Origin: CAZOHG01 sp964579725
Lineage (GTDB): Bacteria; Zhuqueibacterota; JdFR-76; BMS3Abin05
Reading direction: 5' to 3'
Assembly: GCA_964579725.1 (NCBI GenBank)
Contig: CAZOHG010000002.1
Span: 62,001 to 126,000, forward strand
Length of the DNA stretch: 64,000 bases
Position 1 is the stretch's first letter, and each line of letters begins with the position of its first letter. Below are positions 24,566-33,683 of this stretch, one piece after another. The position numbers were made by a program, and so were the translations under genes. The notes beneath the pieces were generated by a model, which saw nothing but the letters and a program-made list of their open reading frames with translations, had not been told where the DNA came from and did no database searches.

Positions 24566-25765
24566 ATGAAAAAATGGATTTGGATGCTCCTGATTTTTCC
24601 TCTCTTTTTTCAATGTCATTCCGGTTCGACTCTTTACGATTCGGACGGCATGTTAAAAATAAATGGCCGTCGTGTCTTTATTTTGGGCAGCTACCACCTG
24701 CCCCACGAAACCCACCCCTTTAAAAAATTGGCTCAAATGGGATTTAACCTTGTCCACGTTGCCGCCGATTCCGCCCAGCTTCGGTTGGCTCAAAAAGCCG
24801 GGCTAAACGCCTGGATTTCTTTGGGCGGCTGGGACACAAACCACCCCCAAAATAGCCGCAATCGGCTTCGAAAAGTGGTGACTTCCTTTCAAAAAGCGCC
24901 CGCCTTGCTGTTTTGGGAGAGTGTGGACGAGCCCGCCTGGACGTGGAAAAAAGCCACGCCCCGCGTTCCCCCGGAGCCGCTCATTCAGGAGTATCGCTTT
25001 GTCAAATCCCTGGACCCGACCCATCTTTTTTACCTCAATCACGCTCCGGAAAATTTAATTTCGACCCTTCGGCGCTACAATTCGGCTACGGACATTGTGG
25101 CGTGCGACATTTACCCGGTCATTCCCCACGGCATTCGTGAACAGTACGCTTTAAATCCCGATGGAAGGCAGGGCGATTTGCTGAATTGTTTTGTAAGCCA
25201 GGTGGGCGCGTTCACCCGAAAAATGCGCCGCGTTGCGGGCCCCAATCGACCGGTTTTCATGGTGTTACAGGGATTTGCCTGGGAGATGCTCCGCAAACCC
25301 CAGGATCGGGACACAACCAAAATTCTTTTTCCAACTCTGAAACAAACGCGTTTCATGGCCTTCGATGCCATTGTGAACGGAGCCAACGGTTTGCTCTATT
25401 GGGGAACGGCCTACACACCCCAAACCAATCCGTTTTGGAATAGCCTTGCGCAGGTAACGCACGAGTTAAAAGACCTGGCGCCGGTTCTTTCTGCAAAGGA
25501 GGTTCCGCAAAACAGCCCCCCCATCTACCACGAAATGGGACACTCGGTAGACAAAGGGGTTGTGTTTAAGGTAAAAAGCGCTCCCACGGGAATTTTTCTT
25601 CTTGCAGCCAACGAAGACCCGAATCCGGTTAAAATTACGTGGACACGATTCAAGAAATTCCATAAGGCTACCGTTGTTGGCGAAGGCAGAACTTTGCCCG
25701 TTGACCAATGTCATTTAACGGACGTTTTCGAACCGTTTGACGTCCATGTGTACAAATTGGAGTAG
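24566..25765 (+). CDS. Lipoprotein with TIM-barrel glycosidase-like fold
   Basis: 399 residues. The signal peptide ends in the lipobox PLFFQC. The sequence follows a clan GH-A-like plan: a small N-terminal beta hairpin (DGMLKINGRRVFILGSYH) typical of GH2/GH5-type barrels, GFNLVHV, LLFWESVDEPAW with a candidate acid/base Glu in DEP (about residue 123), YLNHAPEN, and GANGLLYWGTAY near the end of the barrel. A C-terminal beta domain follows (about 310-399). I cannot assign a GH family. It is ten bases from the next gene, so the two are surely co-transcribed. Role: probable surface or periplasmic glycosidase. Confidence 0.7.
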   Translation: MKKWIWMLLIFPLFFQCHSGSTLYDSDGMLKINGRRVFILGSYHLPHETHPFKKLAQMGFNLVHVAADSAQLRLAQKAGLNAWISLGGWDTNHPQNSRNRLRKVVTSFQKAPALLFWESVDEPAWTWKKATPRVPPEPLIQEYRFVKSLDPTHLFYLNHAPENLISTLRRYNSATDIVACDIYPVIPHGIREQYALNPDGRQGDLLNCFVSQVGAFTRKMRRVAGPNRPVFMVLQGFAWEMLRKPQDRDTTKILFPTLKQTRFMAFDAIVNGANGLLYWGTAYTPQTNPFWNSLAQVTHELKDLAPVLSAKEVPQNSPPIYHEMGHSVDKGVVFKVKSAPTGIFLLAANEDPNPVKITWTRFKKFHKATVVGEGRTLPVDQCHLTDVFEPFDVHVYKLE

Positions 25766-25774
25766 CGGCAAACG

Positions 25775-27349
25775 ATGAACACCTTTTCTCAAAAATCACG
25801 CCTGTCCCTTCTCTTTGCGGGACTGGCCATGTCTCTGGGCTGGGGCATCCGCGGCGATTTTGGCCACGAATTGGGAGCCATGGTTCCCGGAGCACTCATT
25901 GGATTGGCCGTTTGCCTAACCGCCAACCGCGAGGATTGGTTAAGGCGGTGGCCATTTTTCGGACTCTTTGGGGCCGTGGGCTGGGCTTTCGGCGGTCAGG
26001 TTAGCTACGGGCTGGTGATTGGCTACACGCGTGCTGCCCAATTTGGTACCACACTTCGGGGGTACAGCGGACTTTTTCTCATTGGCGGGCTCTGGGCAGC
26101 CGTCGGCATGGGGATTTTGCTCATTCCGGCCATTTGGGAGCGCCAAAAAATCCGGGAGCTTTTCACCCCATTTCTGGTCGTTTTGGGCATTTGGGCAATT
26201 CAAGACCTTCTTTTTATTCATTTTTTCGGGGACACCGAGCCGGACCTTCTCAATTATTTTGACACTGACTGGGTACCGGCCACCACCGCTCTCTTGGGCA
26301 TTTTGGGAACAGCGTTGGTTCAAAAAAGGGTCTCCAACGCCCTCTCCTTTTTTCTACACCTTACATTGGGCTGGTTTTTGGGTGTGTTTGCATTCGTTAC
26401 CATTTTGGGCTGGCACCTTTCACCCCCTCGCAGTGACAACTGGGCGGGCATGCTTGGCTTGGCCGGGGGCCTTTTCTTCTATTTTTGGCGGCAAAGAGAA
26501 AAGCGAATCCCGTGGGCCATGGCGGGTGCCTTTATTTTCGGCGGAATTGGCTTTTCCGTCGGAGATTTTTTCCAAATCCTCGGAACGGCCACCGGTATTT
26601 CTATCGATTGGTGGAAAATCATGGAAGAAACTTTCGGTTTGGTCATGGGTACCGGGGTGGCGTGGCTTTTTGGCCAACTAAACCCGGCCATTGCCCCTGC
26701 TCGGGAAAACGGCCCAGAAACCCGCTGGACAACCGGGTTTTCTCTCTATTTTCTCGGCGTCCTTCTCTTTTACATGCTCTTCACCCGCTCTTTTGGAAAT
26801 TTACTCAATAAAAAACTGGTGCCGCCTGTGGTTTGGGGAATTCCCAGCAAGGTCTGGTTCCAGTTGGCATTTTTGCTTTTTGGTCTCACTGTGTTTATTC
26901 TCCTTTGGGATTTGCTCAGGGAGAAAAGGCCTTACCTGCCGGTCTCCCGCCTGGGGCGCCTGCAAGTGTTTTTTCTTCTTTTTACTTGGATGGCCTTTCT
27001 CTTAGACGCGGCTGTCCATTTCTACCCATTTGGAACGCATTCGGTCGCCGTGCAAGGGTATTTTTTCGTCGCTGCCCTGCTCCTTACCCTTTACGTGGGC
27101 GCGTTTGAATTTTCCCCCGCCTTTCCCAATGCAAAGTCTCAAACCGCTTTTCGCTGGCGCCCCCTTGTTTTGGCTTTTTTTCTGCTAATTCCGGCACTGC
27201 TTTTAATGGAAACGTGGTTTTCTCTGCTCAGTCGCACCAGTTCTTCGTCTGTTGCTCACACGCGGTTTGCGAGAAAAAAAACGGCACAAGCGGGACGTCC
27301 GCAATATTGGGGAATGTCTCAAACAGAGAACTCGAGGGCCCGTCCCTAA
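25775..27349 (+). CDS. Uncharacterised polytopic membrane protein
   Basis: 524 residues with about 12-14 hydrophobic segments. The N-terminal part is rich in conserved-looking Gly and charged residues (SLGWGIRGDFGHELGAMVPG), with an Arg-Gly-Asp-Phe-Gly-His cluster inside a membrane region that could line a pathway or active site. No transporter family motif is recognised. It follows the TIM-barrel lipoprotein by 10 bases, within a glycan-degradation operon that otherwise lacks an importer, so sugar transport is possible but unproven. The last 40 residues are polar and Arg-rich. A 164-base gap with no recognised element separates it from the next gene. Confidence 0.75.
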   Translation: MNTFSQKSRLSLLFAGLAMSLGWGIRGDFGHELGAMVPGALIGLAVCLTANREDWLRRWPFFGLFGAVGWAFGGQVSYGLVIGYTRAAQFGTTLRGYSGLFLIGGLWAAVGMGILLIPAIWERQKIRELFTPFLVVLGIWAIQDLLFIHFFGDTEPDLLNYFDTDWVPATTALLGILGTALVQKRVSNALSFFLHLTLGWFLGVFAFVTILGWHLSPPRSDNWAGMLGLAGGLFFYFWRQREKRIPWAMAGAFIFGGIGFSVGDFFQILGTATGISIDWWKIMEETFGLVMGTGVAWLFGQLNPAIAPARENGPETRWTTGFSLYFLGVLLFYMLFTRSFGNLLNKKLVPPVVWGIPSKVWFQLAFLLFGLTVFILLWDLLREKRPYLPVSRLGRLQVFFLLFTWMAFLLDAAVHFYPFGTHSVAVQGYFFVAALLLTLYVGAFEFSPAFPNAKSQTAFRWRPLVLAFFLLIPALLLMETWFSLLSRTSSSSVAHTRFARKKTAQAGRPQYWGMSQTENSRARP

Positions 27350-27513
27350 AGGGATGAAAAGGGTCCCCAAATGGGCTCTTTGGTACTTTCTAATTGGGGA
27401 AAAATCCGCGGGCTTTGGCTTGGCTCCGAGTGGCTCGTGGGGGCGAGGTGTTTTAATTCATGATTGAAACCTTTTACTCAAAACAAGTTGAAAAACGGAG
27501 AGGATTCAAAAAA

Positions 27514-28455
27514 ATGGAAGAAAATTTTTTTAAGGGAGTTGTTACCCCGATGGTGACGCCTTTTCAGGCCGACGGTTCACTTGATTTGCCGGCTCTGGAG
27601 ACTTTTTCTAACTGGCTGTGTACACGCGAGACCGACATTCTGTTTCCAATGGGCGGCACCGGCGAATACCAAACGCTGGAAGTTGAGGAGAGGAAAGACA
27701 TCATTCGAACCGTTGTGGCCGCTGTGGAGAAACGGAAAAAAGTGGTACCCGGCGTCGGGGGGAAAAATCTCCGAGAAACTCTGGTGCTTGTGGAAGAAGC
27801 ACAGAAAGTCGGTGCAGACGGGGTAAGTGTGGTCATTCCCACGGACTTGTCGGAGTTTTCGCGGGATTTGGGAACCTACTACGGGAAAGCAAAGAACGAT
27901 TTTGAAACACTTTTTCAGTATTTTAGGAAAATTGACCGCGAATTGGACGTTCCTTTCATGATCTACGATTCCCACGGTCAATTGACTGAACCCCAAATGC
28001 GAGAATTTGTGGCCGAACTTCCCCATTTTAAGGGGATCAAATACCGCACAGCCAACGAACAAGATTTTGGAGAGATTGTCTGGGCTTCGGGCGGAACGGT
28101 GAACATCCTTTCGGGAATCGAGTACACCTATTTGGGCAATTTAGCCATGGGTGCCACAGGCGTGGTCGGAGGGGGAGCCAATTACTTTCCGCATCTCATG
28201 GCACGGTTGAAAAGAGAATTTGAGGCGGGACAAATTGAAAATGCCCGAAACACCCAATTTTTGTTAATTGCGGCGGGCAAAAGCATGAAGGGACTCAGTT
28301 GGCCAATGAGTGCCAAAATCATTCTTCGGAAACTTGGACTTCCCATCCAGCTTGTGACCCGTGTGAAGAACAAGCCACACACTGAAGCGCGCGAACAGCA
28401 GATGTTGGATTTCATTTTACCCCTGTGTCAATCCCAAACAGAGGAGAACCGGTGA
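27514..28455 (+). CDS. DapA/NAL-family aldolase or dehydratase
   Basis: 313 residues from the ATG at 27514. An upstream ATG at 27460 would add 18 residues but has a poorer ribosome site, whereas GGAGAGG precedes 27514. The TIM barrel of the dihydrodipicolinate synthase/N-acetylneuraminate lyase family is clear: GGTGEY at 47-52 (family GTTGE motif), Tyr151 in MIYDSHG and Schiff-base Lys176 in FKGIKYRTAN. The family condenses or cleaves pyruvate-type compounds. In a glycan operon a 2-keto-3-deoxy sugar acid or sialic-acid-like substrate is more likely than lysine synthesis. Its stop codon overlaps the start of the next gene (GTGA), showing translational coupling. Confidence 0.85.
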   Translation: MEENFFKGVVTPMVTPFQADGSLDLPALETFSNWLCTRETDILFPMGGTGEYQTLEVEERKDIIRTVVAAVEKRKKVVPGVGGKNLRETLVLVEEAQKVGADGVSVVIPTDLSEFSRDLGTYYGKAKNDFETLFQYFRKIDRELDVPFMIYDSHGQLTEPQMREFVAELPHFKGIKYRTANEQDFGEIVWASGGTVNILSGIEYTYLGNLAMGATGVVGGGANYFPHLMARLKREFEAGQIENARNTQFLLIAAGKSMKGLSWPMSAKIILRKLGLPIQLVTRVKNKPHTEAREQQMLDFILPLCQSQTEENR

Positions 28456-30851
28456 AAAATCTTCTACTTCTAACGGGGATTTTCGCGCTTGCGGGACTGG
28501 GTTTTTGGGGCTGTTCCCCACCGTCTTCAAAAACTGCACTTTTGAATGCGTCTCACCTGGTGCTTGTTTCGGCAGATCAGGATGAAACCCCGTTGCGCAC
28601 AACCGCTGTCCGTTTTTTTCAGGACGAAGTGTTTGCACGCACCCAATTAAAAATCCCGTCTCGCTCCGATTCCAATGGTACGAACGGTCCGTACCTGATT
28701 CTCTCCACTCACCCGAAAAATCTGCCCCATTTTCCCCGGACCGATTGGCAAACCGAATGGGACACCCTTAACTCAGAGGGATTTTGTATTCGCTCCGGGG
28801 AAAACAACCCCGGTCCATTTCAAATTGTGTTGCTGGCCAGATCAAACCGCGGCATTTTGTTTGGGTTGGGGTGGCTTTTGCGAAAAATGGTCTGGGCGCA
28901 CGGGAAATTGTTGTTCCCGGCCCGTCTTTCGGTGACTACGTCACCCCAAACGACTTTTCGGGGTGATCAATTGGGCTACCGCCCCCTTTCCAACACGTAC
29001 GACGCCTGGGATTTAACCCGGTACGAACAGTACATTCGCGATCTGGCTGTGTTCGGGGCGAACAGCATTGAACTGGTCATTTCCCCCAAAACAGATCCAA
29101 AAAAGCAAATTTTAATGAAAACTCCTCCCGACAAGATGAATCCGGCGCTGAGCAAACTCATTCATCGGTACGGAATGCAGGTGTGGGTGTGGTCGGCTGT
29201 CACGGACATCAACCCGAACGATCCGGGTTCCATCCGTCGGGCTTTGAAACGTCGCGAAAGGTGGTTTCGCGCCCTACCGTACATTGACCACTGGTTTGTT
29301 CCCGGAGGCGATCCGGGAGATTTACCCGTTCCGTTGCTTTTCGATTTTCTTCAAAAAATGGCCACACTTTTGCACACTTTTCACCCCAACGCCAAGGTGT
29401 GGATGTCCAATCAGGGGTTTGATGCTCAGAAAAATCGCCTTTTCTTTGACTATTTGAATCGGGTCCACCCCCACTGGTTGGGCGGCGTCGTGTACGGCCC
29501 ATGGACGCACCTCTCGCTCACAGAAGAGCGGGCGCGCGTACCTTCTTTTTACTCCTTGCGTCGCTACCCGGACATCGGACATTCCGTGCGTTGCCAATAT
29601 CCGGTACCCCATTGGGATCGAGCCTTTGCTATCATTGAAAATCGCGAGCCGATTAATCCCCGTCCCACTCAAATGGCCCACATTTTCCTTCAATTCCAAC
29701 ATTCCGCCGACGGCTTTGTGGCCTATTCGGAAGGCATTAACGATGATGTCAACAAAGCCGTCTGGAACGCCCTGGGGTGGAACCCAAACGCTTCGGTCAC
29801 AACCATTTTAGCCGACTACGTCCGGTATTTTATTTCCCCCCAACTTGTGAAACCGCTCGTACAGGGATTTTTGGGGCTGGAGAAAAATTGGCAGGGGCCT
29901 GTTTTGGAAAACGTGCACATTCGGCGCACACTCAAGTTGTGGGAAAAAATAGCCGGAGAAAACCCGTCTCTGGAAAAATCCAATTGGCGGTTTCAATCGG
30001 GATTGTTTCGCGCCTTTCTCGACGCGCTGGTTCAGCACCGCGCCCTACTCGAAAAGCGTCAGGAAGAGCACATGAACGCTGTCTTGCGGAAATTGGCTGC
30101 GCAAACCCCGGCAGCGGCCATTGACAGCGCCTTGGCCATTATTCGCCAACATCCCTCGGACAGGAAGACCCGGGAATTGACGTCTCGTGTACTGAAAATT
30201 GGCGAAGAACTTCATCGCACCATTGGCATTCAGCTTAGCGTGCCGCTTCAGCACGCCTACGGGTCTGAGCGCGGTGCCGTTTTGGACGCTTTGGGAGCTT
30301 CGCTGAATAACCGCGAGTGGCTGCTCGGCATGTTAGCCGGAATAGGCGTGCTCCCGGACGTAAAAGACCAGCGAACCGGCATTGAACAGATTTTGAATTG
30401 GGAAAATCCGGGCCCGGGAGGCTTTTACGACGACCTGGGGAATGCGACCAAGGAGCCACATCTCTTACTGGGAAAAGGTTGGGCACAGGACCCGGGGTTT
30501 GTGGCGTCGGCTCAGGACGAATTCTCGGGAGACCCGCCCCAACGGCTATCTTGGCGCGATCAGGCGCAAACTCTGTACGCCACGCCGCTGAAAATGCGGT
30601 ACACCGGATTGGACCCAAAGGCACACTACACGCTACGGGTTCTGTACGCCGGGCGATTTCACCCCACCATGACGCTAACAGCCAATGATTCTATTTTGAT
30701 TCACGGGCCTCTGCCCCAGCCGCGGGATTTTATTCCCCGCCGGTTCGACATTCCGCAAGCAGCCACCCGAACCGGCACTTTAACACTCACCTGGCACCGG
30801 GTTTCTGGCAGAGGCTGCCAGGTGGCGGAGGTGTGGCTTGAAAAAAAATAG
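28452..30851 (+). CDS. Large glycosidase-like lipoprotein, family not assigned
   Basis: 799 residues from a GTG at 28452 that overlaps the preceding stop by four bases and follows GAGGAG; the longer frame from 28425 has no such site. The lipobox is LGFWGC. An N-terminal alpha/beta domain (about 30-150) with RGILFGLGWLLRKM resembles the non-catalytic first domain of GH20, GH67, GH84 and GH115 enzymes. A TIM-barrel-like part follows, with FRGDQLGYRP, FGANSIELV and HWFVPGGDPGD. A helical region and a C-terminal beta sandwich end the protein. The layout suggests an exo-acting glycosidase such as an alpha-glucuronidase or hexosaminidase relative, but I cannot name catalytic residues with confidence. 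Confidence 0.7.
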   Translation: MKNLLLLTGIFALAGLGFWGCSPPSSKTALLNASHLVLVSADQDETPLRTTAVRFFQDEVFARTQLKIPSRSDSNGTNGPYLILSTHPKNLPHFPRTDWQTEWDTLNSEGFCIRSGENNPGPFQIVLLARSNRGILFGLGWLLRKMVWAHGKLLFPARLSVTTSPQTTFRGDQLGYRPLSNTYDAWDLTRYEQYIRDLAVFGANSIELVISPKTDPKKQILMKTPPDKMNPALSKLIHRYGMQVWVWSAVTDINPNDPGSIRRALKRRERWFRALPYIDHWFVPGGDPGDLPVPLLFDFLQKMATLLHTFHPNAKVWMSNQGFDAQKNRLFFDYLNRVHPHWLGGVVYGPWTHLSLTEERARVPSFYSLRRYPDIGHSVRCQYPVPHWDRAFAIIENREPINPRPTQMAHIFLQFQHSADGFVAYSEGINDDVNKAVWNALGWNPNASVTTILADYVRYFISPQLVKPLVQGFLGLEKNWQGPVLENVHIRRTLKLWEKIAGENPSLEKSNWRFQSGLFRAFLDALVQHRALLEKRQEEHMNAVLRKLAAQTPAAAIDSALAIIRQHPSDRKTRELTSRVLKIGEELHRTIGIQLSVPLQHAYGSERGAVLDALGASLNNREWLLGMLAGIGVLPDVKDQRTGIEQILNWENPGPGGFYDDLGNATKEPHLLLGKGWAQDPGFVASAQDEFSGDPPQRLSWRDQAQTLYATPLKMRYTGLDPKAHYTLRVLYAGRFHPTMTLTANDSILIHGPLPQPRDFIPRRFDIPQAATRTGTLTLTWHRVSGRGCQVAEVWLEKK

Positions 30852-30971
30852 CTTCCACCCACCCATGAATGGGCGGCTTTTGGTCAAGTCTCCCTGGGGC
30901 ACGCGGGATTGAAAAAAGTAGCAGTTTAAATTGTAAATTCTTAATCTAATCTACCGCCGCCCCAACGGAGC

Positions 30972-31242
30972 GGGATAAAATAGCCCGGGCAACGCCCCGG
31001 GAAAAAGAGTACCCATTGGCCCCAAATTCCTCCTGAAGGGGAAAGATAAAAATTCAACGGTTGGGGGGCGAGTTGGGTTCTAAATTGAATGTAAGAGACA
31101 AAAGACAGTGGAGCTTCAATTTTGACACCTGTGTTCTCAGGGAATTTGACCCAATCGGGTGTGAAAAAACATCCCCCTTGCCCTTTTCAAAAGGGGGACA
31201 ATAGGGCCGCAGCACTTTTTCCCCGTGTCCACGGGACACGGG
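30972..31242. repeat. Cluster of short palindromic elements in a 536-base gap
   Basis: The space 30852-31387 has no credible gene. It holds three hairpins: cccggg-caacgc-cccggg (30984-31001), an 8-pair stem around 31172-31198 with CCCCCTT / AAGGGGG, and a perfect 9-pair stem cccgtgtcc-acg-ggacacggg (31222-31242). They resemble the REP-like or small intergenic palindromes scattered through many FCB genomes. None has a T-run on the coding strand, so none is a clear terminator for the upstream gene. Confidence 0.5.
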
Positions 31243-31387
31243 CCGAGTCCAAGCCAACCAGTTTACTGGTGGGCGGAGGGCGTAGAAAAATAAAAGGGGA
31301 CTTTTTTCAGGCACAACACCCTAAATTCACAAGTGTCACTCAATTCCCAAAATTTAATCGGTTTCCATAAAAAAAGGAGGAGCACCG

Positions 31388-33598
31388 ATGAAAACAAAAA
31401 AACGAAATTGGGCCTGGCTGGTCCTGGTCCTCATTCTGGCCACCGGTTTCTTTTCTTGCGGCAAAAGTGTTCAAATGCACGGGTGGCGTCTTGTACCCAA
31501 TTCCAAAACAAAAACGCTTGCCGTACAAAATACCCGATTGGGCCTTGTTTTGAACAACCTTACTTTTGCTCTAAAAGTGAACGGAAAAACGGACACTCTC
31601 AAGCAATGGAAAATCACGCGTACTTCCAATGGTTTCAAATTCGATTTTTTGCAACCAAAATCAGTCCGGTGGGAAATTACTCTTGGCGATTCTACCGTTA
31701 CCACGACATGTTCGGCACACAATGGGGTCGTCTTGGCACAGGCCCCCGCTTCGGACGCTCGTTTCCCGGCGCGCACCGCCAAAGAGGACAATGGTGTCAT
31801 GTACACGGCTCTGGGACCTATCTCAGCTGGTACTTTTCACCATCTCTTTGACCGCCAGACGGATATTCTGATCGAATTCCCCTCCACAAGCATTCTTGAA
31901 CGCAATCCCCAAAATAAAAACATTCTCAATATTTCCATCCCGGTCGCTTCAAACACCACTTTGATTCGGCTTTGGCCGGAATATTACAACAATGTGGTGG
32001 GGCTTTCTCACTACAAAAAAACGGCCTTTGAGCCCAAATACATCCCCTTTCCCGGGCGTTTTAATCACGCTGCCACGGGTTGGTGTAGCTGGTATTGTTA
32101 CTACATGAAAGCCGACGAAAAGGGGATGGTACTCCAGACCGATGTGCTGGCCGACGAGTTAAAGCCGTACGGACTGGAATACGTTCAATTGGATGCCTGT
32201 TACACCCGTGGCAAGGACGCCAATTGGTTGGAATGGACGCGCTCCAGTTTCCCCCACGGCGGTAAATGGCTGTTTGCCTACATTGCCAACAAGGGGCTAA
32301 AACCGGGACTCTGGCTCAATGCCTACGGCGCCAATTACGCCAAACCGGCCATGGCTGAAAAATACCCGGAGAACTTTTTTCTTCACGACAAAAACGGACA
32401 TCTTTCAGGCGCTTGCTGTACAGCCGACACCACAGTGGTTCGCCTCGATTACTCCAACCCTGCTGTTATTGAGAAACACCTCAAACCCCTTTTTACCACG
32501 CTGGTGAACGATTGGGGATTGCGTTATTTGAAAGACGCCGGCTGGGGCACGTGGATGAACTTCTTTGAGAAAAACCGATCAGCTGCTTTTGACAGCACGG
32601 CGGATAGCCGCCTAATTTACCGCAAAGTGCAGGAAACCATTCGCGACATTCTTGGCCCCAAAAATTACATCGACGGCTGCGCCATGCACGAAGTCGGCCT
32701 GGGATTCGGCATTTACGACGGCTCGCGCACGGGCGGCGACGACAAAGCCATTTGGGCACCGCCGAAAGGCAAAAAGGGAATGTCCATGCAAACCTTCTTT
32801 AACTCCCTGTTCGGAGCCAATTATCTGAACGGCATTTGCTGGTGGTCTGATCCGGATGTGGTCATGGTGCGTTCCCCCTTAACCATGGAAGAAGCCAAAA
32901 CCATCGTGACCAGTATTTCCCTTTCCGGGCAAACGTACATGATTTCCGATTTTATGGACAAGCTACCCGACGAACGGATGGCTCTGTACAAAAAAACCAT
33001 GCCATCTCTCCCCATTCACGCGGTGGATTTGTTTCCTTTTCGCACCAAACCCACCTGTTGTCCCAAGCCCGCCAGTTTTCCCAATGCGCTGGATTTGAAA
33101 GTTCAGAATACATTGGGCGCTTACGATGTGGTGGCTTTGTACAATTGGGGCGATCAGCCCGCCTTGAAAGCCCTTCATTTTGCCAACGATTTGGGATTGG
33201 CATTAGGACAGCCTTACCTCGTTTTTGATTTCTGGAATGAAAAATTTTTGGGTCGTTTTCAAGACTCTCTAAGTGTCGACGTCCCCGTTCACGGCGTCCG
33301 CGCGCTTCTCATTCACCCTGAAACAGGGCACCCCCAAATTTTGGCTACTTCCCGCCATCTGACGGCAGCCGTGAGCCTGGATTCCGTGCGCTGGCAAAGC
33401 AATCGGCACGTTTTACAAGGGACGGCCAACACCATTCCAGGAGTCGCCTACACCCTTTTCGTGTACGTTCCAAACGGAATAAAATTGAAAAAAGCAGAAG
33501 CCAATGCCAGGATTCTTTACCACACGCAGGACGGCAATTTGCTCAAAATCGCGTTTCAGGGACAACAGAAGGCAATACGCTGGAAACTGGCGTTCTAA
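31388..33598 (+). CDS. Alpha-galactosidase-like glycosidase (GH36/GH27 clan), lipoprotein
   Basis: 736 residues; the ATG at 31388 follows a perfect AGGAGG. The lipobox is ATGFFSC. An N-terminal beta sandwich (about 30-215) is followed by a TIM barrel starting at GWCSWYCYY (about 229), the family GWxSW signature. Next come YVQLDACY, KPGLWLNAY and RYLKDAGWG with Lys382-Asp383, where Asp383 is the candidate nucleophile. A C-terminal beta domain ends the protein. Clan GH-D enzymes retain configuration and remove alpha-galactose or related sugars. Two cysteines in CCTAD and several others may form disulfides, in line with export. It belongs with the GH31 gene 85 bases downstream. Confidence 0.85.
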   Translation: MKTKKRNWAWLVLVLILATGFFSCGKSVQMHGWRLVPNSKTKTLAVQNTRLGLVLNNLTFALKVNGKTDTLKQWKITRTSNGFKFDFLQPKSVRWEITLGDSTVTTTCSAHNGVVLAQAPASDARFPARTAKEDNGVMYTALGPISAGTFHHLFDRQTDILIEFPSTSILERNPQNKNILNISIPVASNTTLIRLWPEYYNNVVGLSHYKKTAFEPKYIPFPGRFNHAATGWCSWYCYYMKADEKGMVLQTDVLADELKPYGLEYVQLDACYTRGKDANWLEWTRSSFPHGGKWLFAYIANKGLKPGLWLNAYGANYAKPAMAEKYPENFFLHDKNGHLSGACCTADTTVVRLDYSNPAVIEKHLKPLFTTLVNDWGLRYLKDAGWGTWMNFFEKNRSAAFDSTADSRLIYRKVQETIRDILGPKNYIDGCAMHEVGLGFGIYDGSRTGGDDKAIWAPPKGKKGMSMQTFFNSLFGANYLNGICWWSDPDVVMVRSPLTMEEAKTIVTSISLSGQTYMISDFMDKLPDERMALYKKTMPSLPIHAVDLFPFRTKPTCCPKPASFPNALDLKVQNTLGAYDVVALYNWGDQPALKALHFANDLGLALGQPYLVFDFWNEKFLGRFQDSLSVDVPVHGVRALLIHPETGHPQILATSRHLTAAVSLDSVRWQSNRHVLQGTANTIPGVAYTLFVYVPNGIKLKKAEANARILYHTQDGNLLKIAFQGQQKAIRWKLAF

Positions 33599-33683
33599 TG
33601 AAGCCAACACGGATTTTGAATCAATCGAAATGGCGTTTGCACCCTTAAATTATTGCAAGAACTAAATGGGAAAGGAGGTTCGG

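Noticed and set aside
31222..31242. Perfect 9-pair hairpin as a terminator of the upstream operon
   Set aside because: It is 370 bases after the stop codon and has no T-run on the plus strand; listed as a palindromic element.
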